Shown here: positions 1 to 9,183 of the stretch, piece by piece
Layout: every line of letters begins with the position of its first letter
Position numbering within the stretch: position 1 is the first letter of the stretch
The notes under the pieces: generated by a model
What the model was told of the DNA's origin: nothing
The model's database searches: none
What the model saw: only the letters and a program-made list of their open reading frames with translations
Position numbers and translations under genes: made by a program
DNA from: Oscillospiraceae bacterium
Lineage (GTDB): Bacteria > Bacillota > Clostridia > Oscillospirales > Oscillospiraceae
Assembly (NCBI GenBank): GCA_015068035.1
Contig: SVLI01000001.1
Coordinates: forward strand, 186,001 to 250,000
Reading direction: 5' to 3'
Length of the DNA stretch: 64,000 nucleotides

Positions 1-114
1 TACGACAGCCGCAGAGACAGCGGTTCCGGCCTCGGTTACACCGAGGAAAACGGCGCGAAGGGTCCCTTCCTGCCGGACGGCACCATGCTGATGCCTCTGC
101 TTTTTGAAACATGA
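1..114 (+). CDS. C-terminal end of an unidentified protein (5' end outside window)
   Basis: An open frame runs from the first base to a TGA at 112-114 and encodes the last 37 residues of a protein, ending PLLFET. The tail is rich in Gly, Asp and Ser, and no domain can be recognised. The stop overlaps the ispE start as ATGA, so the two genes are probably translationally coupled in one operon. Its function cannot be given from this fragment. Confidence 0.5.
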   Translation, partial: YDSRRDSGSGLGYTEENGAKGPFLPDGTMLMPLLFET

Positions 115-998
115 TGGACGCACAGACTTTTTTGGCCCCCGCCAAGCTCAACCTTTCCCTGGATGTGACGGGTCTGCTTCCGGACGGCTACCATGAAATG
201 AAAATGATTCTGACCTCCGTGACGCTCTGCGACGAAGTCAGTTTGAAGCTCGGCGCAAGCGGCATCCGCCTTGCGGGCGGGCCACCCTATCTTCCAACGG
301 ATGAGCGCAACCTCGCCTACCGCGCAGCGAAGCTCTTTTTCGAAGCCGCCGGCATGCCGGAAGCGGGCGTGGAGATCCACTTGAAAAAGCGCATTCCCGT
401 CGGCGCAGGCATGGCTGGCGGCAGCACGGACGCCGCCGCCGTCCTGCGCGGGCTCAACGAGCTGACCGATGCTGGGCTGCCGATGGACACGCTCTGTGCG
501 CTCGGCGGGCAGCTTGGCAGCGACGTGCCCTATTGCCTGTACGGTGAGACGATGCTCGGGCTTGGGCGCGGCGATGTTCTTTCGCCCCTACCTCCAATGC
601 CGGACTGTCACATCGTGATCTGCAAGCCGCGTTTCCCCGTGAGCACACCGATGCTTTTCTCGCGGCTTGATGGGCACAAAATCCGCTGCCGTCCGGATCT
701 GGACGCGCTCATCGACGCGCTCCGCTGCGGAGATCTGCAGCGTATCGCGCAGCGGATGTATAACATCTTTGAGGATGTGCTCCCGCCGCAGCAGCGCCGG
801 GAAATCCTCCAGATCAAATCCCGCCTGCTCCAGCTCGGCGCGCTGGGCGCCATGATGACCGGCACAGGCAGCGCTGTTTTCAGCCTCTTTGCCTCGGAAG
901 ACGCCGCCCGAAACGCATGGAGCAGCCTCTCCGCGGAATACCGGGACTGCTTCCTTGCCGCACCCATGCGGCAAAACCCCGATTCGGCAGCGGAATAA
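111..998 (+). CDS. ispE: 4-diphosphocytidyl-2-C-methyl-D-erythritol kinase (IspE)
   Basis: This cytoplasmic GHMP-family kinase phosphorylates CDP-methylerythritol with ATP in the MEP route to isoprenoid precursors. The 295-residue length is normal for the family. The N-terminal APAKLNLSLDV block and the following GYHEM are typical IspE signatures. The ATP-binding GHMP loop is PVGAGMAGGSTDAAA near residues 96-110, and the C-terminal motif GAMMTGTGSAVF is present. Two in-frame ATGs (111 and 114) are possible; the first forms an ATGA overlap with the preceding stop. It lies in a + strand run with a GNAT gene and spoIIR, a neighbourhood seen in other spore-forming clostridia. Confidence 0.95.
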   Translation: MMDAQTFLAPAKLNLSLDVTGLLPDGYHEMKMILTSVTLCDEVSLKLGASGIRLAGGPPYLPTDERNLAYRAAKLFFEAAGMPEAGVEIHLKKRIPVGAGMAGGSTDAAAVLRGLNELTDAGLPMDTLCALGGQLGSDVPYCLYGETMLGLGRGDVLSPLPPMPDCHIVICKPRFPVSTPMLFSRLDGHKIRCRPDLDALIDALRCGDLQRIAQRMYNIFEDVLPPQQRREILQIKSRLLQLGALGAMMTGTGSAVFSLFASEDAARNAWSSLSAEYRDCFLAAPMRQNPDSAAE

Positions 999-1039
999 CG
1001 GTATCACAGAGAAAAAATCGAAAGGACGGTTTCACACAT

Positions 1040-1588
1040 ATGCAGTATCAGATTGAAAATCGCAGCATCATCACGGATAACCTCATCCTGCGCCCCTTTG
1101 TGGCAGCGGATCTCCCCATCATTGTGGAGTTGCTCAACGATGAGCAGGTAACGTGCTCCACCCACGCTTTCACCGTGCCCTTCACCGAGGACTATGCCGC
1201 CCGCTGGATCGCCGGCGATCCCCGGTATGTCGAGGCCGAGGGCCGCGACATCTTTGCCATCACCGACCGCGCAAGCGGCGAGCTTTACGGCTTCATCTGC
1301 CTGCTCGGCGAGCTTGCCGACAACCGCGCCGAGTTCGGCTATGCCCTCGGCCGCCGCTACTGGGGCCGCGGCATCGCCACCGAAGCCACCAAAGCGCTGA
1401 TCGACTTCGGCTTCCAGGTGCGGAAATATCACAAGGTCTATGCGCGGCATTTCGTCACCAACCCCGCCTCCGGCCGCGTGATGCAAAAGTGCGGCATGCA
1501 GTTTGAGGGCACGCAGCTTTCCCACGATTACAAGGACGGCCACTATGAGGATGTCTCCTCTTACGGCATCCTGAACCCCGCGGAATAA
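1040..1588 (+). CDS. GNAT family N-acetyltransferase (RimJ/RimL type)
   Basis: The 182-residue protein has the GNAT fold typical of RimJ/RimL and related acetyl-CoA-dependent N-acetyltransferases. It opens with TDNLILRPF, has the acetyl-CoA pyrophosphate-binding segment GRRYWGRGIATEA in the middle, and ends with the FVTNPASGRVMQKCGM block of this subfamily. The ATG at 1040 follows an AAAGGACGG ribosome binding site at about 1021, as at spoIIR and asnS; an open frame continues upstream into ispE but has no conserved sequence. The substrate (ribosomal protein, small molecule or antibiotic) cannot be told from the sequence. Confidence 0.85.
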   Translation: MQYQIENRSIITDNLILRPFVAADLPIIVELLNDEQVTCSTHAFTVPFTEDYAARWIAGDPRYVEAEGRDIFAITDRASGELYGFICLLGELADNRAEFGYALGRRYWGRGIATEATKALIDFGFQVRKYHKVYARHFVTNPASGRVMQKCGMQFEGTQLSHDYKDGHYEDVSSYGILNPAE

Positions 1589-1595
1589 CGCAGCA

Positions 1596-1632
1596 AACAG
1601 GCACATCAGAAGCTTCTGTTGTGCCTGTTCTT
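1596..1632 (+). terminator. Nested hairpin after the GNAT gene
   Basis: The 9-bp arms AACAGGCAC (1596-1604) and GTGCCTGTT (1621-1629) enclose a second palindrome, CAGAAGCTTCTG. It begins 8 bases after the stop codon. Only a short CTTG follows, so termination strength is uncertain. Confidence 0.5.
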
Positions 1633-1739
1633 GTATCCCCGGAAAAAGCTCGGCAGAATGCAAATGATAATTTGCAGGTGTAAAATGGAACGCAAAAGGG
1701 CTGTTCGCACCACAGAGTGCCTCCTGATATATCTTCATA

Positions 1740-1780
1740 AAAACGGAGCGTAACGTCACGGATACGCTCCGTTTTCTGTT
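1740..1780 (+). terminator. Rho-independent terminator (bidirectional)
   Basis: A 13-bp perfect stem, AAAACGGAGCGTA (1740-1752) with TACGCTCCGTTTT (1763-1775), has a 10-base loop. Its right arm ends in a T-run followed by CTGTT. Because the left arm begins with A-run, it could terminate in both directions. It separates the ispE operon from spoIIR. Confidence 0.8.
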
Positions 1781-1826
1781 TGAAATCCGTCTTTTGCAGC
1801 CATACTAAGAGCAGAATACATAAAGC

Positions 1827-1897
1827 GCTGCTGCGGATCAGGAAACGCAGAGCTTCACAGGGCGCTTTCGCACCCTTGTTTTCCGATCCGCAGCAGC
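1827..1897 (+). promoter_or_regulatory. Long inverted repeat directly before the spoIIR ribosome binding site
   Basis: The 13-bp arms GCTGCTGCGGATC (1827-1839) and GATCCGCAGCAGC (1885-1897) are perfect complements, separated by 45 bases. The right arm abuts the GAAAGGACGG ribosome binding site of spoIIR. No T-run follows, so a structured leader fits better than a terminator. Any regulatory role is inference. Confidence 0.4.
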
Positions 1898-1916
1898 CGA
1901 AAGGACGGTACTTAAT

Positions 1917-2543
1917 ATGTCAAACCGCTTTGCCATCGCGGCGGAGAAAAAGCCTTTTCTCCGCGCGTGGGAAACCGCGCTGCTGCTCGCTTTGTGCGTA
2001 ACGCTGCTGCTCGGGCTGCTCGCAGGCCGCTCGCAGCAAAAGCTGGCCTCCGGCCTCATCCGGCTGCACGTCATCGCCGCCTCGGACAGCGTGGAAGATC
2101 AGCAAATCAAGCTGCGCGTACGCGATGCTGTGCTGGACACGCTCACCCCCGCCCTAAACAGCGCGACCTCCCCGCGTCAGGCGCAGAAGATCATCGAAGC
2201 GCGCCTGCCGGAGCTGGCCGCGATCGGTGGGGAAATCAGCGGCAGCGCGGCGCGCGCCACGCTCGGCTGGGAGAACTATCCCACGCGGCAGTACGAGGGC
2301 TTCGCCCTGCCCGCGGGGCGCTACCTCTCGCTGCGGGTCGAGCTGGGTGAAGCGAAGGGGCAAAACTGGTGGTGCGTTGTGTTTCCCCCGCTTTGCTCCA
2401 CCTGCGTGGACGGCGCAGCGGACGTTTCCGCGCTGCTGGACGGCAAAACCGCGGCGCTCATCACCGGCGAGAGCGAGGGCTACGTCCTCAAGTTCCGCGT
2501 GCTGGAGCTTTGGGCGGCATTTCGCGCGCGTTTTGCCGCATAA
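1917..2543 (+). CDS. spoIIR: Stage II sporulation protein R (SpoIIR)
   Basis: SpoIIR is made in the forespore, secreted into the intermembrane space, and triggers SpoIIGA to process pro-sigma-E in the mother cell. The 208-residue product has one N-terminal membrane segment (about residues 18-36, acting as signal or anchor). The family hallmarks follow: RLHVIAASDSVEDQQIKLRVRD around residues 48-69, then NYPTRQYEG, LPAGRYLSLRVELGEAKGQNWWCVVFPPLC. The ATG at 1917 has the GAAAGGACGG site about 10 bases upstream. It shows that the organism makes endospores. A terminator lies upstream and a long inverted repeat immediately precedes the ribosome binding site. Confidence 0.96.
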   Translation: MSNRFAIAAEKKPFLRAWETALLLALCVTLLLGLLAGRSQQKLASGLIRLHVIAASDSVEDQQIKLRVRDAVLDTLTPALNSATSPRQAQKIIEARLPELAAIGGEISGSAARATLGWENYPTRQYEGFALPAGRYLSLRVELGEAKGQNWWCVVFPPLCSTCVDGAADVSALLDGKTAALITGESEGYVLKFRVLELWAAFRARFAA

Positions 2544-2576
2544 AGTGCCAAAAATGCGAAAGAACAAAAGAAAGTA

Positions 2577-2605
2577 TTGAAATAATCCGCTCTTTCTATT
2601 ATAAT
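2577..2605 (+). promoter_or_regulatory. Sigma-A-type promoter of asnS
   Basis: TTGAAA at 2577-2582 and TATAAT at 2600-2605 are separated by 17 bases. The predicted start lies about 25-30 bases before the asnS ATG, which gives a short leader. Confidence 0.85.
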
Positions 2606-2640
2606 TATCGAATACATTGACAGGAAGGACGGATGCCCTT

Positions 2641-4035
<1,395 letters not shown>

Positions 4036-4169
4036 GGGAAACATCCCGTCCGTTTCCTGCCTCGGCAGGGAAACGCTGTGGCACTTCCCGCATTGGCATG
4101 ATATAATGAATTGCAAAGCCGGTATTCGGGAAATGCTGACTCCGTTTGATCGGAAAGGGGGGCTCTGCC

Positions 4170-4580
4170 ATGATGATTGAACTCACAAGCAAAGAATTTC
4201 GCAGACTTTTGGATTTGGTCTACATCGGCAACTGGATTCTCAACTCCACGCGGGGGAACGACCGCTTTGAGGATTACGATCTGCTGGAAGAAAAGCTCTT
4301 CGCGCTGTGCAAATCGCAGGGCATGAAATCGCTCATTCAGATTTGCGATGGGCACATCTATCCCTCCCGCGCTTACGAGGAGGGCGGCATCCACGAGGCC
4401 ATCGCGGATTATGAGGACGCGGTGTTTTTCGAGATTTTGGCCGAGGAGCTCGCGCGGCGCGATATGGACTATGCAGAGATCGTCCCCGAGCGCATGGAGG
4501 AGCTGACCACCCGCATGGAAGCCTATATGGCCGAGTTTGAGCACAACGGTGTGGAGAACATTTCCATTGACAACATGTAA
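4170..4580 (+). CDS. Conserved-looking small acidic protein of unknown function
   Basis: The 136-residue protein is mostly helical and acidic, has no membrane segment or signal peptide, and I do not recognise its family. It begins MMIELTSKEFRRLLDLVYIGNWILNS and contains a long Glu-rich helix near its end (PERMEELTTRMEAYMAEFEH). The start at 4170 follows GAAAGGGGGG at about 4153. A TATAAT at 4102-4107 could be a -10 element, but no good -35 is seen. A strong terminator follows. Coding is supported by length, a good ribosome binding site and codon bias like its neighbours. Confidence 0.75.
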   Translation: MMIELTSKEFRRLLDLVYIGNWILNSTRGNDRFEDYDLLEEKLFALCKSQGMKSLIQICDGHIYPSRAYEEGGIHEAIADYEDAVFFEILAEELARRDMDYAEIVPERMEELTTRMEAYMAEFEHNGVENISIDNM

Positions 4581-4589
4581 ATTACAAAC

Positions 4590-4631
4590 AAAAAGCGGCA
4601 TTCAGCGCAATGGCTGAGTGCCGCTTTTTTT
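4590..4631 (+). terminator. Bidirectional rho-independent terminator
   Basis: The arms AAAAAGCGGCATTCAGC (from 4590) and GCTGAGTGCCGCTTTTTT (ending about 4630) pair around a short loop, with one wobble pair. The A-run on one side and T-run on the other allow it to serve both the + strand small gene and the convergent - strand aminotransferase. Confidence 0.9.
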
Positions 4632-4639
4632 CTTATTTC

Positions 4640-5866
4640 TCAGTCCTCCTGGCGGTAATCGGAAAGGAAGCGCCGCAGGCGCGTCACAGCGGATTCCAGC
4701 GTCACCAGATCCGGCAGGAACACGATGCGGAAGTGGTCGTTGCCCTCCCAATGGAAGCCCGTTCCGGCCGTGACCAGAATCTTCTCCTTCCGAAGCAGAT
4801 CCAGCGCAAACTGCTCGTCGCTGTGGATGTTAAAGCGCTTCTTATCCAGCTTCGGGAAGATATAAAACGCGGCCTTGGGCTTGACCACGCTGATGCCCGG
4901 GATGTCCCGCAGCATGTAATAGATAAACTCCCGCTGGTCGTAAATGCGCCCGCCGGGCTGCAGATATTCATCCGAGGACTGATAGCCGCCGAGCGCGGTC
5001 TGCACGATGCTCTGCGCCGGAACATTGGAGCAAAGGCGCATCTTCGTGAGCATATTCAGCCCGGCGATATAGCCCTGCGCGCGGCTCTTGTCGCCGGCAA
5101 GGCACATCCAGCCGCAGCGGAAACCCGCCACGCGGTGGGACTTCGACAGGCCGTTGAAGCAGATCGTCAGCAGGTCAGGCGCCAGCGAAGCGAGCGCGAT
5201 ATGCTCGCCGCCATCCATCACCAGCCGATCGTAAATCTCATCGGCAAAGAGGATCAGATCATGCTCCCGCGCCACCTCGACGATTCCCTCCAGCACCTCT
5301 TTGGGATAGAGCGCGCCGGTGGGGTTGTTGGGGTTGATGACCACAATGCCCTTGGTTCTGTCCGTGACCTTGCTGCGCAGATCCGCGATGTCGGGATACC
5401 AGTCGGACTGTTCGTCGCAAATGTAATGCACCGCCGTTCCGCCCGCGAGCGTCACCGCCGCCGTCCAGAGCGGATAATCCGGCGCGGGAACGAGAATCTC
5501 GTCCCCCGTGTCGAGCAGCCCCTGCATGGACATGGTGATCATCTCGCTCACGCCGTTACCGGTGTAAATGTCGTCAATACCCACATTGGGGATGCGCTTG
5601 AGCTGGCAATACTGCATGATCGCCTTGCGGGCGGAGAACAGCCCCTTGGAATCCGAATAGCCCTCGCAGGAGCGCAAATTGTAAATCAGGTCAAGAACAA
5701 CCTCGTCCGGCGCGGTAAAGCCAAAGGGGGCGGGGTTGCCGATATTCAGCTTCAGGATGTTGCTGCCCAGCGCCTCCATGCGCTCGGCCTCCTCCATAAC
5801 GGGGCCGCGGATATCATAGCAGACATTGTCCAGCTTCTTTGACTGTGTGTAAATACTTCCTTTCAT
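4640..5866 (-). CDS. alaA: AlaA-like PLP-dependent aminotransferase (glutamate-pyruvate type)
   Basis: This fold-type I aminotransferase of 408 residues resembles AlaA/AlaT, which transfer the amino group of glutamate to pyruvate to make alanine. Family features are GNPAPFGFTAPDEV near residue 43, SDSKGLFSARKAI, the cofactor-loop NPNNPTGALYP, FADEIYDRLV, and the PLP lysine in GLSKSHRVAGFRCGW (around residue 244). The ATG has a GGAGG site 6-10 bases upstream. The 5' leader is a T-box whose specifier reads GCC (alanine), which independently supports an alanine role. The gene ends facing a bidirectional terminator. Confidence 0.9.
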   Translation of the reverse strand: MKGSIYTQSKKLDNVCYDIRGPVMEEAERMEALGSNILKLNIGNPAPFGFTAPDEVVLDLIYNLRSCEGYSDSKGLFSARKAIMQYCQLKRIPNVGIDDIYTGNGVSEMITMSMQGLLDTGDEILVPAPDYPLWTAAVTLAGGTAVHYICDEQSDWYPDIADLRSKVTDRTKGIVVINPNNPTGALYPKEVLEGIVEVAREHDLILFADEIYDRLVMDGGEHIALASLAPDLLTICFNGLSKSHRVAGFRCGWMCLAGDKSRAQGYIAGLNMLTKMRLCSNVPAQSIVQTALGGYQSSDEYLQPGGRIYDQREFIYYMLRDIPGISVVKPKAAFYIFPKLDKKRFNIHSDEQFALDLLRKEKILVTAGTGFHWEGNDHFRIVFLPDLVTLESAVTRLRRFLSDYRQED

Positions 5867-5880
5867 TGTGAAACCTCCAA

Positions 5881-6172
5881 ATATAAAAAAGAACGCCCCG
5901 AGTCCAAAGACTCAGGGCGAATTAATACAAATCCGTGTTACCACCTGAATTCAGACGGGGATCCCGTCTGCACTCTGCCCGGTACCATCATACCGGCGTC
6001 CTGTAACGGTGACTCTCCGTCGAAACATACAGGGGCTTTCCCCTTTCCGCTTCGCCGCTCCGGGATGGCTTCCGCCCGGTCAGGACTGAGGCTTACACCA
6101 ACCGCCTCATCTCTGCGCCCCTGATTCATGGCGTACTCTTTCCCATCAACGCGTTATCTGCTGTAAAATTCG
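5881..6172 (-). promoter_or_regulatory. T-box leader with alanine specifier upstream of alaA
   Basis: On the - strand the leader shows AAGAGTA, the AG-bulge region AGAGATGAGG and GGTTGGTG of stem I. The specifier context is GAA-GCC-A, with the codon at 6067-6069. The T-box bulge AGGTGGTAACACG is at 5934-5946, and a terminator CGCCCTGAGTC/GACTCGGGGCG (5894-5919) is followed by TTCTTTTTT. GCC is an alanine codon, so uncharged tRNA-Ala should favour read-through into the aminotransferase gene. The specifier assignment rests on the GAA-NNN-A register. Confidence 0.92.
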
Positions 6173-6176
6173 ATTG

Positions 6177-6206
6177 ATACTACCATGGGCAGACATATTT
6201 TGTCAA
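6177..6206 (-). promoter_or_regulatory. Promoter of the T-box/alaA transcript
   Basis: On the - strand TTGACA (complement of 6201-6206) and TAGTAT (complement of 6177-6182) are 18 bases apart, directly upstream of the T-box. Confidence 0.75.
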
Positions 6207-6297
6207 GCCCTTTTGTGTCACCCAAAAGCCCGGCATTGAGGAAGCCGTGCCCCGGGAAGGTCTGAAGTCAAAGCCCGGCAGGGCTTTAAGATGGACC

Positions 6298-7005
6298 TCA
6301 GTCCTCGTAGTCGTAATCGTCGTAATCTTCCGCCTCTTCGAAGTATTCCGCAATCGTCTTGGCCTTCTTGGGGGCTTCCTTCTCGCCCTTGCTCGGGTCG
6401 GCGCCGACCACGACCTTGTCCTTATCGCGGATGATCGTGCAGCGGTTTCTGTGGATGATGCGCATCTCGACAAGCGACACCACGCCGAAAGCCACGATAA
6501 GAAGCATACCTCTGATATTCTCAAGGCTCCATACGAGCTCCTCTTTGAAAATCATATAGAGGATCGCAAGAATCAGCGAGAGCGCCGCCACGCCGCACTT
6601 GATCACCGCGCCGTTTTCCATCCGCTTGAAGGACTGATGGTACTGGCGGTTGTTGAATTCCTCTTTCAGGAATTCAAAGCGGATCATGCCAAAGGTGTAA
6701 TAGAGATGCGGCAGAATGCCCAGCGTAAAGAACGCCGCGGCAAAGGTCGTCTGCATGAGCGGAGACATATCCAGCATGCCGAGCACCAGAAGCACATAGC
6801 TGATCGCAGCCAGAATGGGGAAAGCGATGCGCATACGGCGCATCATGTCCTCTTCAATCAGAAAGGCATAGACCTTGCCGTGGTATTCCAGCCTGGTACG
6901 GCGCTTGCCCTTTTCGTCAACATACTCAATCGTCTCATAGCCGTCGAAGAAATAATCATGCATGCCGGAGATCTTGCGTCCGCCGCGATGATCGTAATTG
7001 GCCAT
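6298..7005 (-). CDS. Membrane protein of unknown function
   Basis: The 235-residue protein has four predicted membrane segments in two pairs: about residues 60-80 (FPILAAISYVLLVLGML), 85-105, then 138-155 (AALSLILAILYMIF) and 163-180 (MLLIVAFGVVSLVEM). The soluble N-terminus is charged and tyrosine-rich. The C-terminus is a Lys-rich stretch followed by a very acidic Asp/Glu/Tyr tail. I do not recognise the family. The ATG at 7005 is preferred over a GTG six bases upstream because GAGGTG then has a proper 5-base spacing. It is a single gene with its own promoter between the T-box and the pseudouridine synthase gene. Confidence 0.75.
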   Translation of the reverse strand: MANYDHRGGRKISGMHDYFFDGYETIEYVDEKGKRRTRLEYHGKVYAFLIEEDMMRRMRIAFPILAAISYVLLVLGMLDMSPLMQTTFAAAFFTLGILPHLYYTFGMIRFEFLKEEFNNRQYHQSFKRMENGAVIKCGVAALSLILAILYMIFKEELVWSLENIRGMLLIVAFGVVSLVEMRIIHRNRCTIIRDKDKVVVGADPSKGEKEAPKKAKTIAEYFEEAEDYDDYDYED

Positions 7006-7069
7006 TTCCACACCTCATCTCGCCGCACATGCGGCTTTGTTAAACGCGGCACGAATGCAGCGTTTTTTT

Positions 7070-7098
7070 ATTATGTCACGAAATTTGTTAAATTTCAA
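7070..7098 (-). promoter_or_regulatory. Promoter of the 6298-7005 gene
   Basis: On the - strand TTGAAA (complement of 7093-7098) and CATAAT (complement of 7070-7075) are 17 bases apart. The -35 overlaps the last codons of the upstream pseudouridine synthase gene. A GCCGCA/TGCGGC hairpin (7022-7035) lies in the leader. Confidence 0.7.
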
Positions 7099-7996
7099 CC
7101 ATTCTTTTGAGAACTTTTGTGAAATAATCCGGCAGCTCGCTTTTCAGATGCACCGCCTGCCCCGTGCGCGGGTGAATGAACTTCAGCTCCCGCGCGTGGA
7201 GACATTGTCCCTCCAGCCCCTTTTCCGGCTTTTTTCGGCCATACACCATGTCGCCAAGCAGCGGATGCCCGATATGCGCCATGTGGACGCGGATCTGATG
7301 CGTGCGCCCCGTTTCCAGAATGCAGCGGATGTGCGTGTACCCGGTGTAGCGCGCAAGCACTTCCCAGTGCGTAACCGCCGCGCGGCCGCCTCGTGTGACC
7401 GCCATGCGCTTGCGATCCACGGGATGCCGCCCGATGGGCGCGTCCACGGTTCCGCTGTCCTCCCGGAAATTTCCAACCGCCACGGCCTCGTACACACGGC
7501 TGAGGCTGCGGTCCGCGAGCTGGGCGGACAGGGCCTGATGCGCCGCGTCATTCTTCGCAGCGATAAGCAGGCCGGAGGTGTCCATATCAATGCGGTGGAC
7601 GATGCCCGGGCGCTTTTCGCCGCCAATGCCGGAGAGCGTGTCCCCACAATGCCACAGCAGCGCGTTGACCAGCGTGCCGTCCGGATGCCCCGGCGCGGGG
7701 TGCACGACCATGCCGCGCGGCTTGTTCACGACGATCACGTCCCCGTCCTCAAACACCACATCCAGCGGAATATCCTGCGCAACAAGCGGAACTTCCTCCG
7801 CTTCCGGCAGCGTCACGGCAAAGCTTTCTCCTGCCTGCGCGCGATAGCTTTTCGGCACGCAGACGCCGTTTTTCCGCACGCAGCCGCGCTCAATGAGCCG
7901 CACGGCGGCACTGCGGCTGAGTCCTTCGACCATATGCGCCAGGAGAGCGTCGATACGCTCGCCGCTCTCCTGTGCTGTAACTATTCTTTCTTCCAT
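7088..7996 (-). CDS. RluD-family 23S rRNA pseudouridine synthase
   Basis: This RluA/RluD-family enzyme isomerises specific uridines in structured RNA, most likely 23S rRNA. The 302-residue length is typical of the YlyB/RluD group. An N-terminal S4-like RNA-binding domain (about residues 10-75, including SRSAAVRLIERGCVRKNG) precedes the catalytic domain. The catalytic aspartate is in GIVHRIDMDTSGLLI around residue 140, preceded by VVNKPRGMVVHPAPGH and followed by GRTHQIRVHMAHIGHPLLGD. It is the last gene of the run that begins upstream at hfq and lies 6 bases after lspA, as in many Firmicutes. The exact target uridines cannot be read from the sequence. Confidence 0.93.
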   Translation of the reverse strand: MEERIVTAQESGERIDALLAHMVEGLSRSAAVRLIERGCVRKNGVCVPKSYRAQAGESFAVTLPEAEEVPLVAQDIPLDVVFEDGDVIVVNKPRGMVVHPAPGHPDGTLVNALLWHCGDTLSGIGGEKRPGIVHRIDMDTSGLLIAAKNDAAHQALSAQLADRSLSRVYEAVAVGNFREDSGTVDAPIGRHPVDRKRMAVTRGGRAAVTHWEVLARYTGYTHIRCILETGRTHQIRVHMAHIGHPLLGDMVYGRKKPEKGLEGQCLHARELKFIHPRTGQAVHLKSELPDYFTKVLKRMVEI

Positions 7997-8002
7997 GCCC
8001 GA

Positions 8003-9160
8003 TCAAAGATCCCGGAACTCGTTGAGGATGTCCTCCAGCGAATACTGGGGCTCTGCCACAGGTGCTTCCGGCGCTGCCGCGGGCGCTTCCGGCTTTACGG
8101 GCTCCGGCTCTGCAACGCGCACCGGTTCGGGCTCTGCCACGGGTTCCGGCTTGACCGGCTCTGCAACGGGCTGTGCCGGCTTCGCTGTGGGATACAGCTT
8201 CACATCAGCATCCTGCTCGGGTTCGGCCGCCGCGGGCTGCACCGGCTCCGGCGTCACCTCGCGCGGCGCATCTTCTTTCTGCATCCACTCCGTGAAAGGA
8301 TCCTCACCGGGGCGCAGCTTGGTCATCTCCAAAAAGCTCTCATGCTCGGCAACCGGACGGCTGAAACGCGCATAGGGCGAATCCTTCTCCGCCTTCTTCT
8401 CGCGCGCGGGCTTTGCTTCGCTCCGGCGCGGGGCGCGACGCTCCTTTTCCGCAATGCGGCGTCCGCCGGACCGTGACGGAACCTCACGCACCGGCGCTTC
8501 CTCCGGCTCGGCGACATAGGCCGGCATATCCCGGCTCTCAGGTGCCGGTTCGGGCTCTGCCATGGCCACAGGCGTTTGTTCCGGCTTGGCCTTCGGTTCC
8601 GGCGCGGTCTTCGGTTCCGGCGCGGTCTTCGGCTTCGGCGCGGGCTTCGTCGTCACGCTGCCGCCGGGACCGGAACGCATAACCGCTCCCACCTCAACGC
8701 CAAAGGGTTCCTTGGTCAAGAGGATATACAGGCAGAACAGGATGCCGAAAACGGTGATGCAAATGTCCGCAAAGTTGAACACCGGAAAGCTCGGGAAAAA
8801 CGAGAACTCGAACATATCCACAACATAGCCGTAGAGGCAGCGGTCGATGCCGTTGCCGAGCGCACCCGCGAGCACGACCAGCGCGGACCAGCGACCAAGC
8901 TCACCGCGGATATAGCCCTTTGCCAACACGACGATCACGAGCACGGCAAACAGCACCGTCACAATCAGGAACAGCCATCTCGCGCCGTTCCAGCTCTGCA
9001 GCAGATTGAAAGCGCTGCCGGTGTTGTGCAGATTCCGCATGCGGATCAGTCCCGGGATCAGCTCCTTCACGCCTGTGTTGAGCTCCAGATTCAGCGTCGT
9101 CCAATACTTAATTCCCTGATCGACGATCAGAAGCAGGACGCACACAATAGCATACAACAT
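8003..9160 (-). CDS. lspA: Lipoprotein signal peptidase (LspA) with a long Pro/Glu/Ala-rich C-terminal extension
   Basis: LspA is the inner-membrane aspartyl protease that cleaves the signal peptide of diacylated prolipoproteins. Residues 1-150 contain the whole enzyme: four membrane segments, the NTGSAFN motif (46-52) and the catalytic aspartates D115 (in VVDMFEF) and D132 (in FNFADICI). Normal LspA proteins end near residue 150-170, but this frame continues to residue 385 with a low-complexity, Pro/Glu/Ala/Lys-rich tail of repeats such as EPEPV and APEPKTAPEPK and a final helix, SLEDILNEFRDL. The frame is continuous, so this is not an obvious frameshift fusion. The ATG at 9160 has an AAAGGAGG site; the upstream extension of the frame overlaps the ileS end. 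Confidence 0.93.
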   Translation of the reverse strand: MLYAIVCVLLLIVDQGIKYWTTLNLELNTGVKELIPGLIRMRNLHNTGSAFNLLQSWNGARWLFLIVTVLFAVLVIVVLAKGYIRGELGRWSALVVLAGALGNGIDRCLYGYVVDMFEFSFFPSFPVFNFADICITVFGILFCLYILLTKEPFGVEVGAVMRSGPGGSVTTKPAPKPKTAPEPKTAPEPKAKPEQTPVAMAEPEPAPESRDMPAYVAEPEEAPVREVPSRSGGRRIAEKERRAPRRSEAKPAREKKAEKDSPYARFSRPVAEHESFLEMTKLRPGEDPFTEWMQKEDAPREVTPEPVQPAAAEPEQDADVKLYPTAKPAQPVAEPVKPEPVAEPEPVRVAEPEPVKPEAPAAAPEAPVAEPQYSLEDILNEFRDL

Positions 9161-9183
9161 AGTTTTTCCTCCTTTGTGGGGGC

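Noticed and set aside
4079-4107. Possible sigma-54 promoter (TGGCAC...TTGGC) before the small unknown gene
   Set aside because: The distance between GG and GC is 16 bases instead of the required 10-12, so it is likely chance.
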